From Caryophanales bacterium UBA5632 (lineage in GTDB: Bacteria; Bacillota_I; Bacilli_A; Izemoplasmatales; Hujiaoplasmataceae), in NCBI GenBank assembly GCA_002421405.1, contig DIJY01000019.1, positions 5,108 to 24,072 of the forward strand: a DNA stretch of 18,965 bases, in the 5' to 3' direction. This document shows, piece by piece, positions 1 through 6,991 of the stretch (position 1 is its first letter; each line of letters begins with the position of its first letter). Position numbers and translations under genes: made by a program. The notes below the pieces were generated by a model. That model was not told the DNA's origin. It was given only the letters and a program-made list of their open reading frames with translations, and ran no database searches.

Positions 1-959
1 CTTGAGACGGTCGAATTGATTCTTGATAATCCGGTGGATAAAACAAAGTTACGAATCGCAGAGGGAGTATATCCTCTTCTCCGAAGGCCAACAAGTGTTG
101 GCATTCTTGGGTCATCATATCCTTTGACTAACTTTGCGTCAACCAGTTGTTTTAAATACCGTTTAGACATGATTGTATTTGTAATATTTAAACGACCAAA
201 TTCATATTGATGGGGTATATGTGGCATTTCACATTTTTCAACAAACCAATCATATAAAACCCGATGATCAACATATTCAAGTGAGCATAAAGAATGCGTA
301 ATGCCTTCAATTGCATCTTGAAGTGGGTGAGCAAAGTCATACATCGGGTAAATACACCACTTATCACCGGTATTATGATGATTAATATGGATGATTCGGT
401 AAATAACCGGATCACGCATATTGATATTAGGGCTCGCCATATCAATTTTAGCCCGAAGTGTTTTCTCACCATCTTTGTACTTACCTTCACGCATGTCATT
501 GAACAATTTAAGATTTTCATCAATAGATCTATTTCGATTTGGTGAATCGGTTCCCGGCGAATTTAAAGTACCACGGTGTTTAGACATATCTTCTGCGTTT
601 AAATCACAGACATACGCTAATCCTTTTTTGATTAACATGAGCGCTCTTGAATACGACTCTTCAAAATAATCAGATCCAAAGAGGACTTTAGCTGGATGAT
701 ACCCTAACCATTCGATATCACCTTTAATCGCTTCAACAAACATGGCGTCTTCTTTAACGGGATTTGTATCATCAAAACGTAGATTTGTTTTCCCTCCGAA
801 CATGTTTGCGAGTTCAAAATTGGTGATGATGGCTCTCGCATGACCAATGTGAAGATAAGCGTTTGGCTCGGGCGGAAAACGCGTCATGATTTCCGTAACT
901 TTTCCATTTGCTAAATCATCTTCCATGATGGTTTTAATAAAATTCGATGACATATCCAT
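1..959 (-). CDS. glnS: Glutaminyl-tRNA synthetase, N-terminal part (partial)
   Basis: Charges tRNA-Gln directly with glutamine in the cytoplasm (class I aminoacyl-tRNA synthetase). The 319 visible residues start at ATG 959, 8 nt after a perfect AGGAGG; the gene runs off the window edge, and the family is usually about 550 residues. The HIGH signature lies at residues 37-40 within RFPPEPNAYLHIGHA, and the KMSKS-equivalent IMSKR at 263-267. The segment DDPRMPTLVGLRRRGYTP (282-299) and CSLEY...YDWFVE (225-241) match GlnRS rather than the discriminating or non-discriminating GluRS. It lies 19 nt downstream of tsaD and is probably the last or a late gene of the tsaE-tsaB-rimI-tsaD transcript. Most Bacillota and Mollicutes lack GlnRS and use GluRS plus GatCAB, so the gene is unusual for this type of genome. 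Confidence 0.95.
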   Translation of the reverse strand, partial: MDMSSNFIKTIMEDDLANGKVTEIMTRFPPEPNAYLHIGHARAIITNFELANMFGGKTNLRFDDTNPVKEDAMFVEAIKGDIEWLGYHPAKVLFGSDYFEESYSRALMLIKKGLAYVCDLNAEDMSKHRGTLNSPGTDSPNRNRSIDENLKLFNDMREGKYKDGEKTLRAKIDMASPNINMRDPVIYRIIHINHHNTGDKWCIYPMYDFAHPLQDAIEGITHSLCSLEYVDHRVLYDWFVEKCEMPHIPHQYEFGRLNITNTIMSKRYLKQLVDAKLVKGYDDPRMPTLVGLRRRGYTPSAIRNFVLSTGLSRINSTVS

Positions 960-978
960 AATTTATTCCTCCTAAAAC

Positions 979-1974
979 CTATTTGAGAACAAGCCGAGAA
1001 TCGGCATTCAAGTAAAAATCTGATGGTGTATGTGTTTTTTGATATTTAAAATAACCGGCAGCCGCAATCATCGCTGCATTATCAGTACAATATTGCATTG
1101 CTGGAAAATAAACAGGAACGAAAGTGATTCGTTCAAGCATTTTGGCTCTTAATCCACGATTTGCTGCAACTCCGCCTGCCACAATGATTTGTTTCACTTG
1201 ATATTTTAGAGCCGCTTTCGATGTTTTATGAACTAAAACATCAGTCACTGCTTCTTGAAAACTTCTTGAAAAATCAGCATTGCTAATTTCTTGTCCGCGT
1301 TGAACCATATTGTGATGTAAATTAATTACGTGTGATTTTAATCCTGAAAAACTAAAATTAAAATCATCGCTATCCATCATCGGCCTTGGAAAATGATAAA
1401 CTTCGTGACCAATCGCCGATAATTTATCGACCTGTGGTCCACCTGGGTAGGGTAAATTCAATACGCGAGCGATTTTATCGTAAGCTTCACCGACTGCATC
1501 GTCCATGGTTTCTCCCAATTTGACGAAATCAAAATGTTCTTTCATTAAAATGAGTTCTGTATGACCGCCTGATACAACAAGCGCTAAACAAGGAAACTCG
1601 ATATCTCGTTCTAGGTTATTTGCGTAGATATGACCGGCAATATGATGAACTCCAACTAAAGGAATATTATAGTTCATCGCAATGACTTTTGCGGCCGATA
1701 CACCAATTAACAGTGATCCAATTAAACCAGGCCCTTCTGTCACGGCGATTAAATCAACTTCATCGTAAGAAATGCCCGCTTTTTTCATTGCTTGATCAAA
1801 TACAAGCGTCACACCTTTGACGTGTTCTCTTGAAGCAATCTCCGGAACCACGCCTCCGTATTCCTTATGGATATCTATTTGACTTAATACCACATTTGAA
1901 AGAACTGTCTTTCCATCTTTGACAACTGCGACACTGGTTTCATCACAGCTGGTTTCTATTCCTAATACAATCAT
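979..1974 (-). CDS. tsaD: tRNA N6-adenosine threonylcarbamoyltransferase TsaD
   Basis: Transfers the threonylcarbamoyl group from threonylcarbamoyl-AMP to A37 of ANN-decoding tRNAs (t6A), acting with TsaB and TsaE. At 331 residues it has the normal family length. The N-terminal GIETSCDETSVAVV (5-18) is the Kae1/TsaD ASKHA signature. H111 and H115 in HHIAGH, together with D298 in CTDNAAMIAAAG, form the expected metal site. SGGHTEL (135-141) and GGVAANRGLR (267-276) are further family motifs. ATG 1974 is preceded by a GGAG ribosome binding site. The stop is TAG. It lies 20 nt downstream of rimI and 19 nt upstream of glnS, in an operon that also supplies its partners TsaB and TsaE. Confidence 0.97.
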   Translation of the reverse strand: MIVLGIETSCDETSVAVVKDGKTVLSNVVLSQIDIHKEYGGVVPEIASREHVKGVTLVFDQAMKKAGISYDEVDLIAVTEGPGLIGSLLIGVSAAKVIAMNYNIPLVGVHHIAGHIYANNLERDIEFPCLALVVSGGHTELILMKEHFDFVKLGETMDDAVGEAYDKIARVLNLPYPGGPQVDKLSAIGHEVYHFPRPMMDSDDFNFSFSGLKSHVINLHHNMVQRGQEISNADFSRSFQEAVTDVLVHKTSKAALKYQVKQIIVAGGVAANRGLRAKMLERITFVPVYFPAMQYCTDNAAMIAAAGYFKYQKTHTPSDFYLNADSRLVLK

Positions 1975-1994
1975 TATAATTCACTCCACTTTCG

Positions 1995-2441
1995 CTAAAG
2001 GTTCTTTAGCATGAGATCCGCATCTTCGCCATTCTCATAATATTGTTTTCGGATTGCGACTTTTACGAATCCATATTTTTTATAAAACGACTGAGCTGAC
2101 AAATTAGTTTGTCTAACCTCTAACGTTAACGTTGATACTTCATGGGCTTTTAAAAATTCTAACACAAAATCCATTAGGACCGATCCTAATCCATGTGTTT
2201 GCATTTCAGGAACAACATAGATGTTTAATATTTGCGCCATCGGCGAATCAACCCATACACTTACATGTCCAAGAAATGCCGAGTTATCGAGGTTTTCCAT
2301 AATAAAATAATATGCGAAAGGATTCTCGTTAAGTTCGTTCTTAAGGGTTTCATCACCTAATGATTGCCCTAAAATACGGCGATCATTATAGACGACGACA
2401 GGAATGTCTTTTTCTTCCATAAACCGTATTAACGTATCCAT
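1995..2441 (-). CDS. rimI: Ribosomal-protein-S18-alanine N-acetyltransferase-type GNAT (RimI)
   Basis: A GNAT-family N-acetyltransferase of RimI type, which in the family acetylates the N-terminal alanine of ribosomal protein S18; other N-terminal substrates are possible. At 148 residues it has the usual length. The acetyl-CoA loop is QTHGLG (about 101-106), fitting Q/R-x-x-G-x-G. The segment LTLEVRQTNLSAQSFYKKYGF and the C-terminal RKQYYENGEDADLML (131-145) are characteristic of RimI. Its ATG follows the tsaB stop codon without a gap (TAAATG), indicating translational coupling; a weak AAGG lies inside the end of tsaB. Bacterial rimI is very often found between tsaB and tsaD, as here. Confidence 0.9.
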   Translation of the reverse strand: MDTLIRFMEEKDIPVVVYNDRRILGQSLGDETLKNELNENPFAYYFIMENLDNSAFLGHVSVWVDSPMAQILNIYVVPEMQTHGLGSVLMDFVLEFLKAHEVSTLTLEVRQTNLSAQSFYKKYGFVKVAIRKQYYENGEDADLMLKNL

Positions 2442-3047
2442 TTAAACAACCTTATTTCTTTCTGCTTCCGTAATTTGAAGATAGTTTGGAACCAAAGCGC
2501 GAACATCTTCAACTTGATTAAATAAATGACTATTCATCAATTTAATAATATTTGGTGTCCCTTCAGACACCTCTTGATGATTGATTGTTAATGATTTGCG
2601 ATAGTCCTCAAGATTAACCAAAGTATCTTCTTTAATAACCGATAATATTCCATTTTTTTGAGTGTACGTTGAAAGGAATGCGTTTCCCCTTCTCGCATCA
2701 ATATAAGCTAAAACATTACTAGCATCTGAAACGGTTGCTAGAAGCGCCAACGATGAAAAAGTATAGAGTTTAATCGGGTTTAAATAACCAATCATTTTCG
2801 CAATCGCAACACCGATTCTAACTCCGGTATAACTTCCTGGTCCAATGCCAATCAATATTCCCTGAATCATTCTTATATTAAGTGAATGTTTTTTTAGGAG
2901 TTGGTCAATAAGAGGCATGATGGTAACAGAGTGGTTGCTAGCACCTTCTTGATTGACCGAATCGACAACGACCTCATCAATAATTAGTGCAAGGTAAATA
3001 GATTTAGTTGCCGTATCGATTGCTAATAGTTTCGAGGGCAATTTCAT
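2442..3047 (-). CDS. tsaB: tRNA threonylcarbamoyladenosine biosynthesis protein TsaB
   Basis: Non-catalytic ASKHA-fold partner that dimerises with TsaD in t6A synthesis. I chose ATG 3047 (201 residues) because MKLPSKLLAIDTATKSIYLAL is the normal family N-terminus and a GGAAGGAAG ribosome binding site lies just upstream. The open frame extends further, to about 3101, but that extra stretch overlaps tsaE and looks non-native. Family motifs are GIGPGSYTGVRIGVA (67-81), YIDARRGNAF (115-124) and the C-terminal LVPNYLQITEAER (185-197). It overlaps the 3' end of tsaE by 44 nt and abuts rimI with no gap, so tsaE, tsaB and rimI are almost certainly co-transcribed and translationally coupled. Confidence 0.93.
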   Translation of the reverse strand: MKLPSKLLAIDTATKSIYLALIIDEVVVDSVNQEGASNHSVTIMPLIDQLLKKHSLNIRMIQGILIGIGPGSYTGVRIGVAIAKMIGYLNPIKLYTFSSLALLATVSDASNVLAYIDARRGNAFLSTYTQKNGILSVIKEDTLVNLEDYRKSLTINHQEVSEGTPNIIKLMNSHLFNQVEDVRALVPNYLQITEAERNKVV

Positions 3048-3465
3048 AGGATCCACTTCCTTCCATTGTAACAATTCGATTATCTTCATTGATGACATCA
3101 ATGGTGATTTCTAAGAATTCATTGGGTAACATTGATTGAATGTAGGGGTACCATTCGATTACAGCAACACCATCGCCATAGATAAAATCATCGAGTTCAT
3201 AGTCATATCCGATATTTTCTAATCGGTAAACATCCATGTGATATAAGGGAAGAGGTCCCTTATATACTTTCAATATTGTGAATGTCGGTGAGTTAACATT
3301 ATCCTTAATTCCAATATATTTCGCCAAAAATTGGGTAAAAGTTGTTTTACCACTTCCTAAAGTGCCCTTTAAACCAATAATATATCCCGGCTTAACTGTT
3401 TCTGCGACTGATTTTGCAAGTAATTCCATATCGTTTAAATTATTAATAATAAAGCGTTTTTTCAT
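3004..3465 (-). CDS. tsaE: tRNA threonylcarbamoyladenosine biosynthesis ATPase TsaE
   Basis: P-loop ATPase that drives turnover of the TsaB-TsaD complex in t6A synthesis. The Walker A loop is GTLGSGKTT (34-42 from the chosen start), followed by SPTFTILKVY (59-68), the family motif LYHMDVYRL (74-82) and IEW (103-105). I chose ATG 3465 (153 residues) because GGGTGGAAAG lies immediately upstream. A second in-frame ATG at 3477 would add four residues but has no ribosome binding site and would sit only about 12 nt from the predicted transcript start. It is the first gene of the tsaE-tsaB-rimI-tsaD-glnS unit and is divergent from the lipid kinase gene. Confidence 0.92.
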   Translation of the reverse strand: MKKRFIINNLNDMELLAKSVAETVKPGYIIGLKGTLGSGKTTFTQFLAKYIGIKDNVNSPTFTILKVYKGPLPLYHMDVYRLENIGYDYELDDFIYGDGVAVIEWYPYIQSMLPNEFLEITIDVINEDNRIVTMEGSGSYEIALETISNRYGN

Positions 3466-3495
3466 CTTTCCACCCATTCATCTTACTTCGTGAAA

Positions 3496-3506
3496 ATTAT
3501 AACATA
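3496..3506 (-). promoter_or_regulatory. Promoter of the tsaE operon (extended -10)
   Basis: Read on the minus strand, TATGT is followed directly by TATAAT (3501-3496), a perfect extended -10 box. No convincing -35 lies 16-18 nt upstream. The transcript would begin near 3489, giving a leader of about 24 nt before ATG 3465. The same TATGN-TATAAT arrangement recurs at the other promoters in this window, which strengthens the call. Confidence 0.65.
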
Positions 3507-3583
3507 TATTACTTTTTTCTATCTTCTATATTCACTGATTTACATGAAATATTTGTGTAATTCACTATCGATATTCCTATTAT

Positions 3584-3594
3584 TATGCTATAAT
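3584..3594 (+). promoter_or_regulatory. Promoter of the lipid kinase gene (extended -10)
   Basis: TATGC followed by a perfect TATAAT (3589-3594), again with a poor -35. Transcription would start near 3601, placing AAGGAG (3603-3608) at the very 5' end of the mRNA, 38 nt before the start codon. A second TATAAT at 3639-3644 just before the ATG is less likely, because its transcript would begin beyond the first ATG. Confidence 0.6.
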
Positions 3595-3602
3595 TGTCAA
3601 AC

Positions 3603-3649
3603 AAGGAGTATAGTCAATCATCTTAAACTAATCGTGACTATAATACATG
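3603..3649 (+). promoter_or_regulatory. Leader hairpin separating Shine-Dalgarno from start codon
   Basis: AAGGAG at 3603-3608 is immediately followed by TATAGTCA (3609-3616), an 18-nt spacer and the exact inverted complement TGACTATA (3635-3642), then ATAC and ATG 3647. Without folding the ribosome binding site is too far (38 nt) from the start. With the 8-bp stem formed, the effective spacing falls to about 4 nt. The stem is AU-rich, so its stability is modest. It could instead be a DNA operator. Confidence 0.5.
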
Positions 3650-4534
3650 AAACTAATGTTCCTGATTATTCATAACCCTTTATCTAACAATAAAAAATCA
3701 AAAAAAAGAACTTCAAAAATTGTAAAGTTTTGTCAGAAAAATGACATTGCTTTTAATCTTCGTTCAACCTTGAAAATTGACAACCTGAACGACTTTTTAA
3801 ACAGCAATCCACAAATCACCGACATTATTTACTGCGGCGGTGATGGTTCGTTTAATTACTTAGTCAATCACGTCGATGTCAATGCGATTACACAAAAAAT
3901 CCATCTTGCTCAAAGTGGATCAGGAAACGACTTCCTTAGAACTCTAAAACGTTTAAAACATGGCAATATCTCCATCGGACAAGCTAATAACAATACTTTA
4001 CCTGTTCGTTTTATCAACGGTTGTGGGCTCGGTGTTGATGCAGCAGTGTGCCACTTTGTAAATGCTGATACGAAAAAGAATAAACTTTCATACTTCATCA
4101 ACACCTTTAAAGCAATTTCGCAATTCAAACCGACTAATATGGATGTAACTGTTGATGGTAAAATTTATCACTTCAGTAAAACCTTCTTTGTAGCTGTACA
4201 AAATGGAAGATACTTTGGTGGGGGTATGAAAGTCGCTCCAGATGCCGACCCGACAAGCGATGAATATCAAGTCATCGTTGCGCACGGTATTTCAAAAGCA
4301 TTGATTAGTCTCTTGTTTATAACCATTTATTCTGGATTTCATGTTCATTTAAAAAAATGGGTTACTTTACTTAAAGGCAAAGCAATTAAAATATCTTCTG
4401 ATTTACCTAACTATTTCCAAACTGATGGCGAAGTCATTGAAAATGTTAGTATCGTAGAAGTAAACAAAGCAATCTCTCAAGACTTTTATGCATTTAGTCC
4501 AAAAAACATTTTGAAAATGAACCAAAAGAAATAA
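3647..4534 (+). CDS. Diacylglycerol kinase family lipid kinase
   Basis: A member of the DAGK catalytic / YegS-type lipid kinase family (DgkB-like), expected to phosphorylate diacylglycerol or a related lipid on the cytoplasmic membrane face and return it to phosphatidate. At 295 residues it has the family length. The nucleotide-binding GGDGSFN lies at 64-70 and the second glycine motif GSGNDF at 91-96. NGRYFGGGMKVAPDADPTSDE and the late DGE motif complete the fold. ATG 3647 directly follows an in-frame TAA-TAC, so the frame cannot extend upstream; ATG 3656 (residue 4) is the only near alternative. It is monocistronic, divergent from tsaE and convergent with pgi. The substrate cannot be fixed from sequence. 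Confidence 0.9.
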   Translation: MKLMFLIIHNPLSNNKKSKKRTSKIVKFCQKNDIAFNLRSTLKIDNLNDFLNSNPQITDIIYCGGDGSFNYLVNHVDVNAITQKIHLAQSGSGNDFLRTLKRLKHGNISIGQANNNTLPVRFINGCGLGVDAAVCHFVNADTKKNKLSYFINTFKAISQFKPTNMDVTVDGKIYHFSKTFFVAVQNGRYFGGGMKVAPDADPTSDEYQVIVAHGISKALISLLFITIYSGFHVHLKKWVTLLKGKAIKISSDLPNYFQTDGEVIENVSIVEVNKAISQDFYAFSPKNILKMNQKK

Positions 4535-4549
4535 TTTATATTCTAATAG

Positions 4550-4579
4550 AAAATGGATAGCGCCGCTATCCATTTTTTT
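4550..4579. terminator. Bidirectional intrinsic terminator between lipid kinase gene and pgi
   Basis: A 12-bp perfect stem AAAATGGATAGC / GCTATCCATTTT (4550-4561 and 4565-4576) with a GCC loop. On the plus strand it ends in a run of seven T, and on the minus strand in TTTTC. It lies between two convergent genes and the pgi stop codon falls in its A/T tract, so it probably serves both. Confidence 0.9.
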
Positions 4580-5912
4580 ACTTTAATTTCTTTTCTAGTT
4601 CAGCTTTTAAAGATTCGTAACCAGGTTTGCCTAATAATGCAAACATATTTTTTTTATAGGCTTCGACGCCTGGTTGGTCAAATGGATTAACACCTAGTAC
4701 ATATCCGCTGACGCCACAAGCGAGTTCAAAGAAATAGACAAGGTATCCAAATGCAAAGGCATCGATTTTTGGAATAGTTATTACAATGTTGGGAACCAGT
4801 CCTTCTTCATGTGCTAACAAGGTTCCTTCAAATGCTTTTTTATTAACGAAATCTAAAGTCTTGCCTGCTAAGTAATTTAGACCATCTAAATCTGATTTTT
4901 CCTTTTCAATATAAATTTCTTTTGCCGGTGTTTCAACATTCAATATCGTTTCGAACATTAATCTTCGACCTTCTTGAATGTATTGACCCAAGGAGTGTAA
5001 ATCAGTTGAAAAATTAGCGCTAGCTACAAACAATCCTTGGCGTTCTTTGCCTTCAGATTCTCCGAAGAGTTGTTTCCACCATTCAGAGAAATAAGTTAAA
5101 GAAGGTTCGTAATTGATTAACATTTCAATCGCTTTATTGCTTCTGTAAAGCATGTTTCTAATTGCGACATATTTGTAAACATCATTCTTTTCAATATCAG
5201 ATGATTTATATTCTGCTTTAGCCGTTTTTGCGCCATTCATCATTTCGCGAATATCAATTCCTGATGCGGCAATGGGAAGTAACCCTACTGCGGTTAAAAC
5301 ACTATATCGTCCGCCAATATCATCGGGAACGACAAATGTTTCATAGCCGTTTTCTATCGCTAAAGTACGCAATGCACCTTTTGATTGATCTGTCGTTGCG
5401 TAGATGCGATCTTTTGCACTTTCAATTCCGTATTTTTCTTCTAGTAATTTTTTAAATACCCGGAAAGCAACGGCAGGTTCAGTTGTCGTTCCGGATTTAG
5501 AAATGACATTCACTGCGAAATCTTTGGTTTTAACATACTCAACTAGTTCATTTAAATAAGTGGATGACATTTGATGTCCTGCAAATATAACTTCAAGTTT
5601 CTTCTTTTGAACGAAATAAGGATTTAGCATTTCAAGTGCAGCTTTAGCACCTAAATACGAACCGCCGATACCAATCACAATCAAAACTTTTGCTTGTTTA
5701 CGAATTTTTCTAGCTGCAGAAAGAATTCGTTTAAATTCTTCCTTGTCATAATTATTCGGTAAATCGACCCAACCTAAAAAGTCGTTTCCTTTTCCTGTTT
5801 TTAATTTCAATGTTTTGTGCGCTTGATTGATTTCCTTTTGTATTACTTTGAACATGGACTCATCAACGAAAGGTAATGCATGAGCAATATCGAGCTTTAA
5901 ATATTTATCCAT
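4578..5912 (-). CDS. pgi: Glucose-6-phosphate isomerase
   Basis: Interconverts glucose 6-phosphate and fructose 6-phosphate in glycolysis. At 444 residues it has the length of the short bacterial Pgi form. Motifs in order: VIGIGGSYLGAKAALEM (about 80), ISKSGTTTEPAVAFR (about 140), DDIGGRYSVLTAVGLLP (about 200), ESEGKERQGLF (about 288) and HSLGQYIQEGRR (about 310), covering the phosphosugar-binding and catalytic segments. I chose ATG 5912 because AGGAGG lies 7 nt upstream; an in-frame TTG at 5918 lies within that spacer and is not the start. It has its own promoter just upstream, after the terminators of the S1 gene, and ends in the terminator shared with the lipid kinase gene. Confidence 0.97.
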   Translation of the reverse strand: MDKYLKLDIAHALPFVDESMFKVIQKEINQAHKTLKLKTGKGNDFLGWVDLPNNYDKEEFKRILSAARKIRKQAKVLIVIGIGGSYLGAKAALEMLNPYFVQKKKLEVIFAGHQMSSTYLNELVEYVKTKDFAVNVISKSGTTTEPAVAFRVFKKLLEEKYGIESAKDRIYATTDQSKGALRTLAIENGYETFVVPDDIGGRYSVLTAVGLLPIAASGIDIREMMNGAKTAKAEYKSSDIEKNDVYKYVAIRNMLYRSNKAIEMLINYEPSLTYFSEWWKQLFGESEGKERQGLFVASANFSTDLHSLGQYIQEGRRLMFETILNVETPAKEIYIEKEKSDLDGLNYLAGKTLDFVNKKAFEGTLLAHEEGLVPNIVITIPKIDAFAFGYLVYFFELACGVSGYVLGVNPFDQPGVEAYKKNMFALLGKPGYESLKAELEKKLK

Positions 5913-5939
5913 AAACAATCCTCCTAAAAAACACTCATA

Positions 5940-5950
5940 ATTATAACATA
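5940..5950 (-). promoter_or_regulatory. Promoter of pgi (extended -10)
   Basis: On the minus strand TATGT is followed by TATAAT (5945-5940). TTTAAT 17 nt further upstream is at best a weak -35. Predicted leader is about 21 nt, carrying AGGAGG. Confidence 0.65.
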
Positions 5951-5984
5951 ATTTGAAATGCGATTAAAGTCTAGAATCTCGGTT

Positions 5985-6017
5985 AAAAACGCTTTCTTTT
6001 CGGCAAAAAGAAAAGCG
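5985..6017 (-). terminator. Second, overlapping terminator hairpin downstream of the S1 gene
   Basis: On the minus strand CGCTTTTCTTTT pairs with AAAAGAAAGCG (one unpaired base) around a short TGCCG loop and is followed by TTTTT. Its 5' arm reuses the 3' arm of the preceding hairpin (6011-6037), so the two cannot form on the same RNA at once. Confidence 0.6.
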
Positions 6018-6037
6018 ACAGATTATTTGTCGCTTTT
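6005..6037 (-). terminator. Intrinsic terminator of the S1-domain gene
   Basis: A perfect 10-bp stem AAAAGCGACA / TGTCGCTTTT (6011-6020 and 6028-6037) with a 7-nt loop; on the minus strand the stem runs into TTTTCTTTTT. The TAA stop of the S1 gene lies inside the loop. Confidence 0.8.
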
Positions 6038-6355
6038 TCCATAATTTTCGATCCATATTGGCAACATTGTCTTGAGCGGTTCGAAACCGATTTTTAAATG
6101 AATGTTCACATATTTTTTCTTGTTGGTCATATTAACTTTTTTGTAACTGAGACTGACCTTTTCATCGACGTTAATGTCAAGGACTTCTAATTTAACGACA
6201 TCTCCGATTTTGAAATATTCTTCGATGTTCTTGACGTATCCGTCGCTTATTTCTGAAATATGTACCAATCCATCGATATTCTCATCGATTTTGACAAACG
6301 CCCCATATGGTTTGATCCCGGTTATTCGTCCTTTGACGACATCACCTTTCTTCAT
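6023..6355 (-). CDS. S1-domain RNA-binding protein (YugI / GSP13 / CvfD type)
   Basis: Small single-S1-domain protein of 110 residues. The S1 OB-fold covers about 1-72: MKKGDVVKGRITGIKPYGAFVKI, then DGLVHISEIS and KIGDVVKLEVLDI. The short tail ending IGFEPLKTMLPIWI is characteristic of the YugI/GSP13 family, which associates with ribosomes and has been linked to post-transcriptional and stress regulation in Bacillota. I chose ATG 6355 because GAGGTG lies 8 nt upstream; the frame continues to about 6448, but that stretch crosses the promoter and terminator region and is not family-like. The gene is monocistronic, with its own promoter and double terminator. Confidence 0.85.
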   Translation of the reverse strand: MKKGDVVKGRITGIKPYGAFVKIDENIDGLVHISEISDGYVKNIEEYFKIGDVVKLEVLDINVDEKVSLSYKKVNMTNKKKYVNIHLKIGFEPLKTMLPIWIENYGKSDK

Positions 6356-6386
6356 ATCAAACACCTCATATAGATTGTATGGATAA

Positions 6387-6397
6387 AGTATATCATA
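6387..6397 (-). promoter_or_regulatory. Promoter of the S1-domain gene (extended -10)
   Basis: On the minus strand TATGA is followed by TATACT (6392-6387), five of six matches to the -10 consensus. No good -35. Predicted leader is about 25 nt with a GAGGTG ribosome binding site. Confidence 0.6.
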
Positions 6398-6433
6398 AGA
6401 AATGATAAAAATCATGAATTTTCGATGGATTTG

Positions 6434-6461
6434 AAAAAACGTTCGCATTTTTGCGAACGTT
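6434..6461 (-). terminator. Intrinsic terminator of the yutD-nifU-yutG unit
   Basis: A 9-bp perfect stem AACGTTCGC / GCGAACGTT (6438-6446 and 6453-6461) with a 6-nt loop, followed on the minus strand by a run of six T. Confidence 0.88.
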
Positions 6462-6479
6462 ATTATTCAATCTATTCGT

Positions 6480-6974
6480 TTATAGTGCTGAGTTATGAGC
6501 GACCGAACTCGCTGCCGCTGCCGCAATCGCACCAATGAGATCATCCATAAAAGTATGACAAACATCAGTGTCTTTTCCGAGTTTATCTAATCTGCCAATA
6601 ATCCCTGGTTTCGTTTTATCAACGTACCCAAAATTCGTCAAACCGATTGAACCATAGATATTGCAGATTGATAATACTAAGATTTCATCAATCCCATATA
6701 AAGCGTTATCGTTATTAATTAAAGACTGAAGGGGTTCTGACAATTTATGTTCTTCAGCTAAACGGTCGAGTTCAACTCCGGTTAAAATCGCATTATGAAC
6801 TTCACGTTTTGATAAAACGCGATCAACCGCATCTGCGCATACTTCCATTTTTAAATCTGGAACATATTTCTTTTGCAAATCAAAAACAATTTCCGTAATA
6901 TCACTAATCTCAACGCCACGTTCTTTAAAAAGTTTAATACAATACTCTTTCATCGGTGCACTGTATTTATCCAT
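6480..6974 (-). CDS. Phosphatidylglycerophosphatase A family protein (YutG / LtrC-like)
   Basis: 164 residues. The C-terminal half has the PgpA-family pattern: NIYGSIGLTNFGYVDKTKPGIIGRLDK (about 105-131) and HTFMDDLIGAIAAAAASSVAH (about 140-160), where the acidic MDDL and the Lys/Pro/Gly run are the conserved features. PgpA enzymes dephosphorylate phosphatidylglycerophosphate, but this is the shorter Bacillota subfamily (B. subtilis YutG, Listeria LtrC). Its lipid phosphatase activity is less certain than for the membrane-spanning E. coli enzyme, and no clear transmembrane helix is seen here. ATG 6974 follows AGAGAGGT. It is the last gene of yutD-nifU-yutG, 17 nt after the NifU-like gene. Confidence 0.8.
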   Translation of the reverse strand: MDKYSAPMKEYCIKLFKERGVEISDITEIVFDLQKKYVPDLKMEVCADAVDRVLSKREVHNAILTGVELDRLAEEHKLSEPLQSLINNDNALYGIDEILVLSICNIYGSIGLTNFGYVDKTKPGIIGRLDKLGKDTDVCHTFMDDLIGAIAAAAASSVAHNSAL

Positions 6975-6991
6975 AATAATACCTCTCTTAT

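Noticed and set aside
188..669. Overlapping open frames on both strands at the left edge
   Set aside because: They are shadows of glnS, whose long minus-strand frame is unmistakable by its HIGH and IMSKR motifs.
3048..3101. N-terminal extension of TsaB to about 3101
   Set aside because: The family N-terminus begins at the ATG at 3047 with a ribosome binding site; the extension would lie wholly inside tsaE.
3595..3600. A perfect TTGACA on the minus strand upstream of tsaE
   Set aside because: No -10-like hexamer lies at 16-18 nt; the convincing tsaE -10 is about 90 nt further downstream.
3490..3675. Plus-strand frame in the tsaE/lipid kinase intergenic region
   Set aside because: It spans both predicted promoters and the leader hairpin, and lacks a ribosome binding site and any family resemblance.
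6356..6448. N-terminal extension of the S1-domain protein
   Set aside because: The extra 31 residues cover the promoter and run into the preceding terminator; GAGGTG before ATG 6355 marks the start.
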